From VXNE01 sp963664635 (GTDB lineage Bacteria; Pseudomonadota; Gammaproteobacteria; Pseudomonadales; Azotimanducaceae), in assembly GCA_963664635.1 (NCBI GenBank), contig OY761542.1, positions 4,340,001-4,404,000 of the forward strand: a DNA stretch of 64,000 nucleotides, written 5' to 3'. A model generated the notes under the pieces. The model saw only the letters and a list, made by a program, of their open reading frames with translations, had not been told where the DNA came from and did not search any database. Position 1 is the stretch's first letter, and each line of letters opens with the position of its first letter. Positions 7,784-18,271 of this stretch are shown here, piece by piece. The translations under genes and the position numbers were made by a program.

Positions 7784-9577
7784 ATGGCTGGACGGATTCC
7801 GCAGTCCTTCATCAACGATCTCCTGCAGCGCGTGGATATCGTCGAGGTCATCGACGCGCGCGTGGGGCTCAAGAAGGCCGGCCGGAACCACAAGGCGTGC
7901 TGCCCGTTCCACGAGGAGAAGACGCCCTCGTTCAACGTCAATCCGGAACGCGGCTTTTACAAGTGCTTCGGCTGCGGCGTGGCGGGCACCGCGCTGACCT
8001 TCCTGATGGAGTACGAACACCTCGAGTTCGTGGAGGCGGTCGAGGCGCTCGCCCGCGTCGTGGGCGTCGAGGTCCCCCGCGAGGGCGGGCGCGCCGAACG
8101 CAAGCCCGACGAAGAGTTGTACGCGCTCCTGCGCCGTGCCGCCGGGCTCTACCGCCGCGCCCTCGGCGCGCACCCCGAGTCGGGCCGCGCGCGGGAGTAC
8201 CTGAAGGGGCGCGGCCTGACCAGCGAGATCGCCCGGGACTTCGGCATCGGTTACGCCCCGCCTGGCTGGGGTTTCGCCCGGGACGCACTCGGCACGAACG
8301 ACGCGCTCACCCACAAGCTGACGGACGCCGGCGTGCTCGCCCGCAACGACGGCGGCCGCGTCTACGACCGTCTGCGCGACCGCATCGTGTTCCCGATCCG
8401 GGACACCCGGGGACGCGTCGTGGGATTCGGCGGGCGCGTGCTGCCGGGCAAGGACGCAGACCAGGGACCGAAGTACCTGAATTCTCCCGAGACGCCGGTC
8501 TTCCGCAAGGCCCGGGAACTCTACGGCCTGTACGAAGCGCGCCGCACGCCTGGCCGGCGCCTGGAACGCCTGATCGTCGTGGAGGGCTACATGGACGTCG
8601 TCGCGCTGTCGCAACAGGGCATCGGCAACGCCGTGGCCACCCTAGGCACCGCGGTGGGCAGGGATCACCTCGAGAAGCTCTTCCGCAACGTCCCGGAGGT
8701 GATCTGCTGCTTCGATGGCGACGCCGCGGGACGCGAGGCCGCATGGCGCGCGCTCGAGGCGGGTCTCGCCTCGCTCGGCGAGGGACGCCGGCTGAAGTTC
8801 GTTTTCCTGCCCGACGGCGAGGATCCCGACACGCTCGTGCGCAGCGCCGGCAAGGACGCGTTCGATGCGCTCGTGGACGACGCCGTCCCGGCGGGGGACT
8901 ACCTGGTAGAGCGCCTGTCAGCCGGGCTCGACCTGGCCTCGCTCGACCATCGCGCGGTGTTCGGCGAGAGCGCGCGTCCCCTGCTCGCACGCATTCCCCC
9001 CGGCGTGCACCGCCAGGTCCTGATCGAGCGCATCGCCGCGCAGATCGGCGTCTCCCCGGGCACGCTGGACTCCCCGGACGGACCGGCGTCCGCACCCGTC
9101 GCAGCGCGCCCGCGCCCCTCGGGGGCAGACGACGCAACGAGCGAATCGCGCCTGGGGGAGCGCTTGCTCGGCGACCTGCTGCGCACTCCCGCCCTGTTCC
9201 GGACGCTGCCCGCCGAGCTCTCGGAGACACTGCTCGGCGCGGCGCGGGAAGACTCCCTGTTTGCGCGGGTCGCCCGGGAGGTCTCCGGGGAGCCGGACAT
9301 CGAGCCGGCGGTCCTGCTGGCCCGGCTCTCCCGGGATCCGGGCTACGACAGGTTGCGCGCGCTGGCGGCCACCCCGTCGGAGCTCTCGGCGGAGGACGTC
9401 GCGAGCGGATTCCCGGAAGGCGTGCAGCACTATGTGCGCGCGCGCTCCGGGGCGGACCGCCGGAAGCTGCTCGACGGCTCCCCGGATCAACTGAACCGAT
9501 ACTGGCATGCCAAACAGGAGAGCATGCGGCTTGATCGGCCCCGCGCGGCGCAGCTCGCCGACGCCCCGGACTCCTGA
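7784..9577 (+). CDS. dnaG: DNA primase
   Basis: DnaG makes the RNA primers for replication and works with DnaB. The 597-residue protein has the three expected parts: an N-terminal CHC2 zinc finger (CCPFHEEKTPSFNV to CFGCG, residues about 40-64), the RNA polymerase/Toprim core (VVEGYMDVVAL near 266 and CFDGDAAGREA near 308), and a poorly conserved C-terminal DnaB-binding region after residue 430. It lies 124 bases after rpsU; no yqeY gene is present between them. A weak TAGATT sits upstream (7770), but the gene is probably read mainly from rpsU. Confidence 0.97.
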   Translation: MAGRIPQSFINDLLQRVDIVEVIDARVGLKKAGRNHKACCPFHEEKTPSFNVNPERGFYKCFGCGVAGTALTFLMEYEHLEFVEAVEALARVVGVEVPREGGRAERKPDEELYALLRRAAGLYRRALGAHPESGRAREYLKGRGLTSEIARDFGIGYAPPGWGFARDALGTNDALTHKLTDAGVLARNDGGRVYDRLRDRIVFPIRDTRGRVVGFGGRVLPGKDADQGPKYLNSPETPVFRKARELYGLYEARRTPGRRLERLIVVEGYMDVVALSQQGIGNAVATLGTAVGRDHLEKLFRNVPEVICCFDGDAAGREAAWRALEAGLASLGEGRRLKFVFLPDGEDPDTLVRSAGKDAFDALVDDAVPAGDYLVERLSAGLDLASLDHRAVFGESARPLLARIPPGVHRQVLIERIAAQIGVSPGTLDSPDGPASAPVAARPRPSGADDATSESRLGERLLGDLLRTPALFRTLPAELSETLLGAAREDSLFARVAREVSGEPDIEPAVLLARLSRDPGYDRLRALAATPSELSAEDVASGFPEGVQHYVRARSGADRRKLLDGSPDQLNRYWHAKQESMRLDRPRAAQLADAPDS

Positions 9578-9773
9578 AGGCGGAGGACGGCTCCGGCTGT
9601 TGAAATCGGCGATTCCGCACATATTTTCGGCCAGAACGGGTAAAATCGCGCGGCTGCGCGCGCTAGCAACGCTACGACGCATCCAACCGCACATCGCCTC
9701 CGCGATGGCAGGCCCGCCCGCCAGGGGCGGGTCGGGACCGGGAACCACCGACTTCATGCAACACCAGGACGCC

Positions 9774-11606
<1,833 letters not shown>

Positions 11607-11659
11607 AGCCGAGGCAGCGGGTACCGGCCGTCGGCCGGCGCCCGTAGAATCCGAGCTAC

Positions 11660-11736
11660 GGGCCCATAGCTCAGTTGGTTAGAGCGGTCGACTCATAATC
11701 GATTGGTCCCAGGTTCGAGTCCTGGTGGGCCCACCA
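11660..11736 (+). tRNA. tRNA with CAU anticodon, probably tRNA-Ile2 (lysidine-modified)
   Basis: A full 77-nt cloverleaf with encoded CCA. The acceptor stem is GGGCCCA/TGGGCCC, the anticodon loop is CTCATAA and the T arm is CCAGG-TTCGAGT-CCTGG. The anticodon CAU could be Met or Ile2. C4-G69 and C5-G68 pairs in the acceptor stem are the features by which TilS recognises tRNA-Ile2 in E. coli, whereas elongator tRNA-Met lacks them. The resemblance to the E. coli AUA-reading tRNA also favours Ile2. It lies 53 bases after rpoD and may be co-transcribed. Confidence 0.92.
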
Positions 11737-11950
11737 GACCCATACCGAAAGAGCCCGACCGGCACCGCGATCAGTCCCGCTGCGTGCGCCGCTTCGACAA
11801 CGGGTCAGTGTGCGGTGCGCGACCGGGAGAAGCTCGCTCGCGCTAACGTGGCGGCGCGATCTGGAACCTTGCTTGCGCACGCGTCGGCGGAGCGGTCCGT
11901 CATCGGGGCCTGCCTACGGTCCGGCCATCGGCCGGGAACGCAGACGGCAA

Positions 11951-12337
11951 TCATTTGAGATCCACGCGGTCGACCTTGGCTAGACGGTGTCCGGAAAGAT
12001 CCACGACAGCCTGCGCCTGCTCAAGGGGAATGTAGCCGAGTAGCGCCTCGTGGCGGCCGTCGGCAGGTTCCATGTCGATGAAGAGCACCTCCGCCAGAAT
12101 CTGGCGGAACGACTCGAACCGCAAGAGGACGGGCCCGCAGATGTCGCCGGTCACGACAGCCTGAGTTGCCGTTTCGACGTTCACGGTATCGTAGACCGTG
12201 AGCTGGCCAAGGCGGGGTCGCCAAGCGTTTGGCAAGGTGAGATACGCAGCACCCGTGTCGACGAGCACATCGCAAACGATTCTGCACTTTGGGTCCGTGC
12301 CGTTTTCGATGCTGGCTTCGACGACTATTCGACCCAT
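11951..12337 (-). CDS. Retropepsin-like (clan AA) aspartic protease domain protein
   Basis: A small 128-residue protein. The segment VLVDTGAAYLTLP near residue 25 is the active-site D-T-G-A motif of clan AA aspartic proteases, and LLGYIPLEQAQAVVDL near 98 matches the conserved second segment of bacterial single-domain retropepsin homologues. Such proteins would need to dimerise to form the two-Asp active site. No signal peptide or membrane segment is seen. The gene stands alone between the tRNA and the polysaccharide region; the substrate is unknown. Confidence 0.82.
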   Translation of the reverse strand: MGRIVVEASIENGTDPKCRIVCDVLVDTGAAYLTLPNAWRPRLGQLTVYDTVNVETATQAVVTGDICGPVLLRFESFRQILAEVLFIDMEPADGRHEALLGYIPLEQAQAVVDLSGHRLAKVDRVDLK

Positions 12338-12805
12338 GGCGGTTGCTGCGTGGAAGCATGACAGCGGGGGAGCTTACAGCTTGACGGTGTGTCCGGTCAC
12401 TACGCCGGACGGTCGTGTCAACGCAACGTAGAGATGTCCCCTTTTCTCCGGTTTAGAAATGTCCCCTTTCGGATCAGGACGTTGGGCCGGCGTTGGGGTG
12501 TGCCGAGAGGCAGGGAGCGTTTTCCACGGGCCGTCCACGGGCGCGGTCCCCGAACACAGCAAGGCGCCGGTGGCGGGCGGCGGAAAACGCGGTCCGGGCG
12601 AACCGACCGCGCAACGGCTCCGCCGACAGCCGGTGGCCGCGCACCTCGACCGCCCGGCAAGGCAACGAAGGTAGTCGGAGACCCGATCCCCAACACCACG
12701 GCCACGGGTAGCCGATGGCCGCCCCTCCCTCCTTGTCGTGCAGCCAGATCGCGTCGCGCGGGCGACGCGCCTAGACTGGGAATCCCCAAGCACCGGCGGG
12801 GCCCG
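12338..12805. other. 468-bp stretch without a convincing gene; two ATGTCCCC repeats
   Basis: Frames are open on both strands but none shows protein-like composition or family similarity. GAGATGTCCCCTTTT (12431-12445) is repeated as GAAATGTCCCCTTT (12456-12469), a short direct repeat that could be a decayed transposon end. The rest shows nothing I can name. Confidence 0.5.
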
Positions 12806-13306
12806 ATGCCACCCACCAACCACGATGTCCGTTACGAAGCCGACGAACGACCTCCTCTGGCCCCGACCTTCGGTCTGGGATTCCAGTACACGGTCCTCGC
12901 CATCGCCACCGTGGTGCTGACTCCGGCCATGCTCATCAGGGCGCTCATGCTGATTCCCGTGAGTCCGGCGCCCATCGTGACCGATCGCTTGCGCGCTGTT
13001 GGCGAAGAGACCGTGCACACCCTGTTCGGTGACGGCGCGCCGGCGACCGGTCGGGACGTGCTCCTGACAGCGAGGACGGACGGCCGCGCGGCGGACCTCG
13101 AGTTCATTGCGAGCGGAACGGGCGTCAACCTGGAGGACCGGCTCGCCATGCTCAGCGCGGGCGTGACCGAGATCCCCAACGAGGCGGAGGCGCCCCTGCG
13201 GCTCCTGCGGCACTACGCCGCCTCGGTGCGCCACCAGCAGTACCACGATACCGACATCGCGACCGTTCGCGTGGAGCCGCGGGGGCCGGGCGATCACTCG
13301 GAATGA
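12806..13306 (+). pseudogene. Internally deleted remnant of a nucleobase:cation symporter-2-like permease (uncertain)
   Basis: A 166-codon frame from ATG 12806. Residues 8-40 (YEADERPPLAPTFGLGFQYT, then VLTPAMLIRA) resemble the N-terminus of xanthine/uracil permeases of the NCS2 family, including the first membrane helix. The text then runs straight into LMLIPVSPAPIV, which recalls a much later permease segment, and ends in a soluble tail (LRLLRHYAASVRHQQYHDTD). Most membrane helices of a roughly 600-residue protein are missing, so I infer in-frame internal deletion. The reading frame itself is intact and its TGA overlaps the next ATG, so a new small membrane protein is an alternative. Confidence 0.5.
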
Positions 13307-14484
13307 CCGGCCTCCTCGAGTACCGCGTCCCGATCAGCGCCACGCTCCTCGTGCTGTCGCTCGCATCGATGTTCGTGCTCACGAGCCAGAGCGGTTCGAG
13401 TTTCCCCACCTACCTCCTGGCCGCGTTCACGCTCGTCGGCTTCCGGCGCTGGGCCGGGCTCTGGTTCAACTGGATATTCCTGCTCTCGGTGGCGGTGTCG
13501 CTGTACATCGCCCTGACCAGCCTCTGGTCGACGCCGTTCGACGCGCGGGGCGCGTTCAGCCAGCTCACGCGGGCGCTGCTCGGCATCTGTTTCGTGGTCG
13601 CGGTGGCGGAGGGCTCTCGCGTCGACTGGTTCCGTAGCCGGATGACGGCAACGCTCGCGCTCTGCGGCGGCGCGGCGGCGTGCGCGGCGGTCGTCCTCTT
13701 CCTCGCGGAGCCCCCGGCAGACGGACGGCTGAACGGTCTCGGGCAGCTCGACGCCCACATCCGCGCCGCCCTGTGTTTCGGCGTTTCCCTGGTCTGCGCG
13801 ATCGCCTGGATGACCGAGACGCGTTCGGCGACCTGGCGCGCGATCGCCGGCGTGCTCGCCTTCTTCCTCGCCGTCGCCGTCGCCCTGTCGACGTCGCGGA
13901 ACGCCTGGGTCGCCGTTTCCTTCGGGTGCCTGGTGTTCCTGGTCTCCCGCTACGCTCCCCAACGCGGGCTCCCGGCGGCGTGCGGAGCCGCGTTCGCGCT
14001 GGTCGCGGCGGCGCTGGCCGTCGCGCTCTGGTTCGAGCCCGCCCGCGACGCCCTGCTGTCGCGCGGGGACGGCTATCGGCCGGACATCTGGGCCGAAATC
14101 CTGCGGCGCGTCGCCGAGCACGGTCCGTGGTTCGGCAATGGCGTCCTCTCCGACGACGGCGTACGCATCGACGGACTGGTCCTGCCGCATCCCCACAACT
14201 TGTACCTTGCCGTCCTGTTCCAGGGCGGGATCGTCGGGTTGATGCTGTTCCTCGCCCTCGTCGCGCTGGCCCTGCGTACGCTGCTCGCCCACCTCGCGGA
14301 GCCCGAAGCCAGGCTCGCCCTCGCCATCCTCGCGATAGGACTTCCGGCCTGGCTGCTCGACGGCTACGAACTGGTCGACAAGATCGGTTGGACGTGGATG
14401 CTGTTCTGGCTGCCCGTCGCGATCGCGGTGGGCCTCGGGAGCAGCGGCCGGCTGACGGACGCGCGGCGCTTCAGCGGCGACTGA
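13303..14484 (+). CDS. O-antigen ligase family membrane protein
   Basis: A 393-residue polytopic inner-membrane protein with about ten hydrophobic segments and the Wzy_C/WaaL-type periplasmic loop before the last helices (RPDIWAEILRRV, then LPHPHNLYLAVLFQGGIVGL near residue 296). Members either ligate polymer to lipid A-core or polymerise O units; sequence alone cannot decide. It overlaps the upstream frame by ATGA and converges with the following glycosyltransferase, overlapping it by 14 bases. It marks the left end of the polysaccharide locus. Confidence 0.85.
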   Translation: MTGLLEYRVPISATLLVLSLASMFVLTSQSGSSFPTYLLAAFTLVGFRRWAGLWFNWIFLLSVAVSLYIALTSLWSTPFDARGAFSQLTRALLGICFVVAVAEGSRVDWFRSRMTATLALCGGAAACAAVVLFLAEPPADGRLNGLGQLDAHIRAALCFGVSLVCAIAWMTETRSATWRAIAGVLAFFLAVAVALSTSRNAWVAVSFGCLVFLVSRYAPQRGLPAACGAAFALVAAALAVALWFEPARDALLSRGDGYRPDIWAEILRRVAEHGPWFGNGVLSDDGVRIDGLVLPHPHNLYLAVLFQGGIVGLMLFLALVALALRTLLAHLAEPEARLALAILAIGLPAWLLDGYELVDKIGWTWMLFWLPVAIAVGLGSSGRLTDARRFSGD

Positions 14485-15640
14485 GTCGCGGGAGGGCCGC
14501 CTCGTCCCGCGCCTCCGACGCCGCCCCGACGCCGCACAGTTCGCGGTAGATCTCCGCGTAGCGCAGGCCCATCAACTCCCCGGTGAAGAGCCTCTCGTAA
14601 CGCCGTCTCGCGTTGCGGCCCATCATGCGCGCCATGTCCGGACGGTGATGGAGCTGGTCCATCGCGTGGCGCAGCGCCGACGGCGACCCTGGCGCGACGA
14701 CCAGCCCGGTCTCGCCGTCGACGTTCACGTGACTCGTACCCGAACCCACCTCCGTGGAGACGAGCGGCCGGCCGTACATCGCACCCTCGAGCAGACCCAC
14801 CCCGAACGCCTCGGACCGCAGGTACGAAGGGAACACGACGCCGCGGGCGAGTTCCAGCATCGCCACCTTCTCCTCGTCGGGTACGTAACCCGCGAAGTGG
14901 ACGTTGCCTTCGATACCGAGGCGCGCCGCCTGGGCCCGCAGGTCCCGTTCCGTCGGCCCGGACCCCGCGATCACGACCCGGTAGGGTGCCCCGGGAAGCG
15001 CGTCGAGCAAGATGTGCAGGCACTTGTAGTAGCGCAGCACGCCAACGAACAGGAAGAAGTCCTCACCATACTTGCGGCGCGCGTCGTCCCGGGCTGCGTC
15101 GGACACCCGCGAATACGTATCTTCGTTCAGCCCGATGGGAACGATGTCCACCTTGTCCTCGAAGCGGGTCAGGACATCGCTCGTCGCAAAGTAATTCGGC
15201 GAGGTTCCCACGATCCGGTCGACGGCTCCGAGGAAACGGTTCATCAGAGGCCGGTAGATCTGGCGCAGCAGGCGTTGCCTGACGATGTCCGAGTGGTAGG
15301 TCACGACGGACGGGCGGCGCCGCCGGGCCGTCAGATGCAGGATGTCCGCAAACGGCCAAGGGTAGTGGTAGTGCACGACATCCGCCCAGTCCGCGAGCCG
15401 CCGGTACACCGGGAACGCCTCGAAGGACATGCCGCACGACGCGACCTCGACGTTGCGGAGAGCGCGGTACACGCGGGCCTCGGTGCGCCGGATCGCCCGG
15501 CGCGACACGTTCGGGCTCAACGCCAGAACCCGGTTGTCCACCCCCTGCGGCCGCGTATTCACGCAGATCTGGCGAATGACCTCCTCGATTCCGCCCTGGG
15601 TATCGGGAAAGTACGTTCTGTAGACCTGAAGTACGCGCAC
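14471..15640 (-). CDS. Glycosyltransferase family 4 (GT-B fold)
   Basis: A 389-residue retaining glycosyltransferase. The N-terminal Rossmann domain begins VRVLQVYRTYFPDTQGGIEE. The C-terminal domain has FLFVGVLRYYKCLHILLDAL near residue 205 and the E-x7-E region SEAFGVGLLEGAMYGRPLVS near 285, which binds the nucleotide sugar. The GTG at 15640 is chosen because it starts the fold; the frame continues upstream without similarity. It faces away from manC across a 294-bp region. Donor and acceptor sugars cannot be predicted. Confidence 0.9.
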   Translation of the reverse strand: MRVLQVYRTYFPDTQGGIEEVIRQICVNTRPQGVDNRVLALSPNVSRRAIRRTEARVYRALRNVEVASCGMSFEAFPVYRRLADWADVVHYHYPWPFADILHLTARRRRPSVVTYHSDIVRQRLLRQIYRPLMNRFLGAVDRIVGTSPNYFATSDVLTRFEDKVDIVPIGLNEDTYSRVSDAARDDARRKYGEDFFLFVGVLRYYKCLHILLDALPGAPYRVVIAGSGPTERDLRAQAARLGIEGNVHFAGYVPDEEKVAMLELARGVVFPSYLRSEAFGVGLLEGAMYGRPLVSTEVGSGTSHVNVDGETGLVVAPGSPSALRHAMDQLHHRPDMARMMGRNARRRYERLFTGELMGLRYAEIYRELCGVGAASEARDEAALPRLSRR

Positions 15641-15794
15641 GGCCTCGTGGTATCCGCCTCGACGGCGCCCTGACGATGATGTCCGGCGCGACCTTCCCCC
15701 GGCAGTCGCCGGACGCCGCAATATGGTCCGCCGGGCCGCGGAACGCAAGCGCCAGCGCGACCTGACGGTCGCGGCCCATCCTTACGGATGGGTG

Positions 15795-15818
15795 GAAGTT
15801 TCGCTAGCGCGAAACTTC
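15795..15818. repeat. Perfect inverted repeat, 10-bp stem with TAGC loop
   Basis: GAAGTTTCGC, loop TAGC, GCGAAACTTC. It lies between the divergent glycosyltransferase (start 15640) and manC (start 15935). It could be an operator, a REP-like element or an mRNA hairpin in the manC leader. No T-tract follows. Confidence 0.6.
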
Positions 15819-15934
15819 TTGCTACGGCGCAAGCTCCTGGCCGGTGCCCGGGCCACGCAGGTTTCGCCCCAGCCGCTCCTCTTTCCTCCCCCCGTCCGCT
15901 GTGTTTGACTTGCGCGACCCCCGCGGGGACTCGC

Positions 15935-17365
15935 ATGACGTCCATCCTTCCAGTCGTTCTGGCGGGCGGCTCCGGCACTCGCCTGTGGCCGCTGTCCCGC
16001 CAACTGCATCCCAAGCAGTTCCTGGCACTGACCGGCGGACACTCGATGCTGCAGGAGACCCTGCACCGGCTGGCGCCGCTGCCCTCGGAGCCTCCCTGCA
16101 TCGCTTGCAACGAGGAGCACCGTTTCCTGGTCGCCGAACAGTGCCGCGAGACCGGTGTGCGGTGGGGTGCGATCCTGCTCGAGTGCGAAGCGCGCAACAC
16201 GGCTCCGGCCATCGCCCTGGCCGCCTGCCACGCCCTGGCCCAGGGCGCGGACCCTTTGCTGCTGGTCGTCCCCGCGGATGGCCACTTCGACGACGACGCG
16301 GCGTTTCGGGACGCCGTCCTCGCCGCTACGGAAGCCGCCGCGGCGGGCCGGCTGGTGGCGTTCGGCGTCCGCCCTTCCCATCCGCACACGGGCTACGGCT
16401 ACATTCGACCCGGGGAGCGCGTCGGCGCGGCTTGCGAGGTCGCCGCCTTCGTCGAGAAGCCCAACCGCGAGAAGGCGGAGGCATACGTCGAGTCCGGCGA
16501 CTTCCTGTGGAACAGCGGCATGTTCCTCTTCCGGGCCGGCGTCTACCTGGAGGAACTCGGCCGGCAGGTCCCGGCGATTCCGGCGGCTTGCCGCAGCGCC
16601 GTCGAGGCCGGTACCCAGGAACTCGATTTTTTTCGCCCGGGCAGCGCCTTCCGGGACGCGCCGGACATCTCCGTGGACCATGCCCTGATGGAACGCACCA
16701 CCGCTGCCGTCGTGGTCCCGCTGGACACCGGATGGAGCGATGTCGGCTCCTGGCAGGCGTTGCACGACCTCGGCAAGACCGACGACGGCAACAACGCCCT
16801 GACCGGTGACGTGCTGGCCCTGCGCACGACGAACACGGTCGTGCACGCCACCACGCGGCTGGTCGCCACGCTCGGGGTCGACGGGCTGATCGTGGCCGAG
16901 ACCAGCGACGCGGTACTCGTCGCGGACCGGGGCGAGGCACAGCACGTCGGAGAGGTCGTGAACCGCATCGCCGAATGCGCCCGCGGCGAACACCAGGCGC
17001 ACCGTCGCGTGCATCGCCCGTGGGGGCATTTCGAGACCATCGAGGCGGGCGTCGGGTACCAGGTCAAGCGGCTGTCGGTCAAACCCCACGCCCAGCTCTC
17101 CCTGCAGATGCACCGCCAGCGCTCGGAACACTGGGTCGTCGTTCGGGGAACGGCGGAAGTGACCTGCGGCGACGCCACGCACACGCTCGCCGGGAACGGG
17201 TCGGCCCACATCCCCAAGGGCAGTTGGCACCGCCTTTCGAACCCGGACGACGAGCCCCTCGAACTGATCGAGGTCCAGGTCGGCAGCTACCTCGGCGAAG
17301 ACGACATCGAGCGGCGCGAAGACGATTTCGGGCGCGAGGCATCCGACGGCGGCGCCCGGCCATGA
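15935..17365 (+). CDS. manC: Mannose-1-phosphate guanylyltransferase / mannose-6-phosphate isomerase
   Basis: A 476-residue type II bifunctional protein that makes GDP-mannose from mannose-1-phosphate and GTP. The N-terminal nucleotidyltransferase carries LAGGSGTRLWPLSR near residue 10 and FVEKPNREKAE near 175. The C-terminal cupin (isomerase) domain has QLSLQMHRQRSEHWVVV near 392 and PKGSWHRL. The ATG at 15935 puts the nucleotide loop at its normal distance. Its TGA overlaps the rmlA start in ATGA. GDP-mannose would feed mannose or derived sugars into the locus. Confidence 0.95.
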   Translation: MTSILPVVLAGGSGTRLWPLSRQLHPKQFLALTGGHSMLQETLHRLAPLPSEPPCIACNEEHRFLVAEQCRETGVRWGAILLECEARNTAPAIALAACHALAQGADPLLLVVPADGHFDDDAAFRDAVLAATEAAAAGRLVAFGVRPSHPHTGYGYIRPGERVGAACEVAAFVEKPNREKAEAYVESGDFLWNSGMFLFRAGVYLEELGRQVPAIPAACRSAVEAGTQELDFFRPGSAFRDAPDISVDHALMERTTAAVVVPLDTGWSDVGSWQALHDLGKTDDGNNALTGDVLALRTTNTVVHATTRLVATLGVDGLIVAETSDAVLVADRGEAQHVGEVVNRIAECARGEHQAHRRVHRPWGHFETIEAGVGYQVKRLSVKPHAQLSLQMHRQRSEHWVVVRGTAEVTCGDATHTLAGNGSAHIPKGSWHRLSNPDDEPLELIEVQVGSYLGEDDIERREDDFGREASDGGARP

Positions 17366-18243
17366 CGGCCACCAAGGCGATCGTCCTGGCCGGCGGACGC
17401 GGCACGCGGCTGTATCCGGTGACCCGGAGCGTGTCGAAGCAACTGCTGCCGGTGTACGACAAGCCGATGATCTACTACCCGTTGACCACGCTGATGCTTG
17501 CCGGGCTCCGCGACGTCCTCATCATCGCAACGCCCGAGGACCTGCCGCGGTACCGGGAACTCCTCGGGGACGGCAGCCAGTGGGGCATCGCGCTGGACTA
17601 CGTCGTGCAGCACGAACCGCGCGGCCTTGCCGACGCCTTCCTCGTCGCCCGGGAGTTCATCGGCGACGATGCCGTGGTGCTGATCCTCGGGGACAACATC
17701 TTCTTCGGCGCGGACCTGCCAGGGCTCGTGCGCCGCGCCATCGCCGACAACCGGGGCGCCACCGTGTTCGCCTGCCAGGTCAAGGACCCCACGGGGCTCG
17801 GTGTCGTCCGCTACGAGGACGGGCGCGTGGCGGACATCGTCGAGAAGCCCTCGAACCCGCCCTCCAACCACGCCGTGACGGGGCTGTACGTGTACGACAA
17901 GCGGGTCGTTGCCGTGGCGGAGTCGCTCGAGCCGTCGCCGCGCGGCGAACTCGAGATCACGGACGTCAACCGCCGCTACCTCCGCAACGGCGCGCTCGAC
18001 GTGGTCTTCCTGGGACGCGGCATGGCGTGGCTGGACACCGGCACCCACGACACCCTGCTGGAGGCGAGCCAGTTCGTGCAGACCATAGAGCACCGGCAGG
18101 GGCTCAAGATCGCGTGTCCCGAGGAAGTCGCGTGGCGCATGGGGTGGATTTCCGAAGCAGACCTGGTGCGGCTCGCCGCCGGGACCAGCCCCGCCTACGG
18201 GGATTACCTGACGGGACTGCTCGACGAACCGGGCGTGCCGTAG
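17362..18243 (+). CDS. rmlA: Glucose-1-phosphate thymidylyltransferase
   Basis: RmlA (RfbA) makes dTDP-glucose, the first step to dTDP-rhamnose and other dTDP sugars. The 293-residue protein is canonical: LAGGRGTRLYPVTRSVSKQL, then LILGDNIFFG near residue 107, VEKPSNPPSNHAVTGLYVYD near 163 and WLDTGTHDTLLEAS near 223. It is coupled to manC by a 4-base overlap. RmlC and RmlD homologues lie 8-9 kb away on the other strand; RmlB was not found in the window. Confidence 0.96.
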   Translation: MTATKAIVLAGGRGTRLYPVTRSVSKQLLPVYDKPMIYYPLTTLMLAGLRDVLIIATPEDLPRYRELLGDGSQWGIALDYVVQHEPRGLADAFLVAREFIGDDAVVLILGDNIFFGADLPGLVRRAIADNRGATVFACQVKDPTGLGVVRYEDGRVADIVEKPSNPPSNHAVTGLYVYDKRVVAVAESLEPSPRGELEITDVNRRYLRNGALDVVFLGRGMAWLDTGTHDTLLEASQFVQTIEHRQGLKIACPEEVAWRMGWISEADLVRLAAGTSPAYGDYLTGLLDEPGVP

Positions 18244-18271
18244 CGGCTGCCCCGCCTCCTGCGCGTCCGCG

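Noticed and set aside
9600..9646. Strong rpoD-specific promoter
   Set aside because: TAAAAT at 9641 lacks a good -35 at the right distance, and TTGAAA at 9600 pairs only with a weak TATTTT; left as a note under rpoD.
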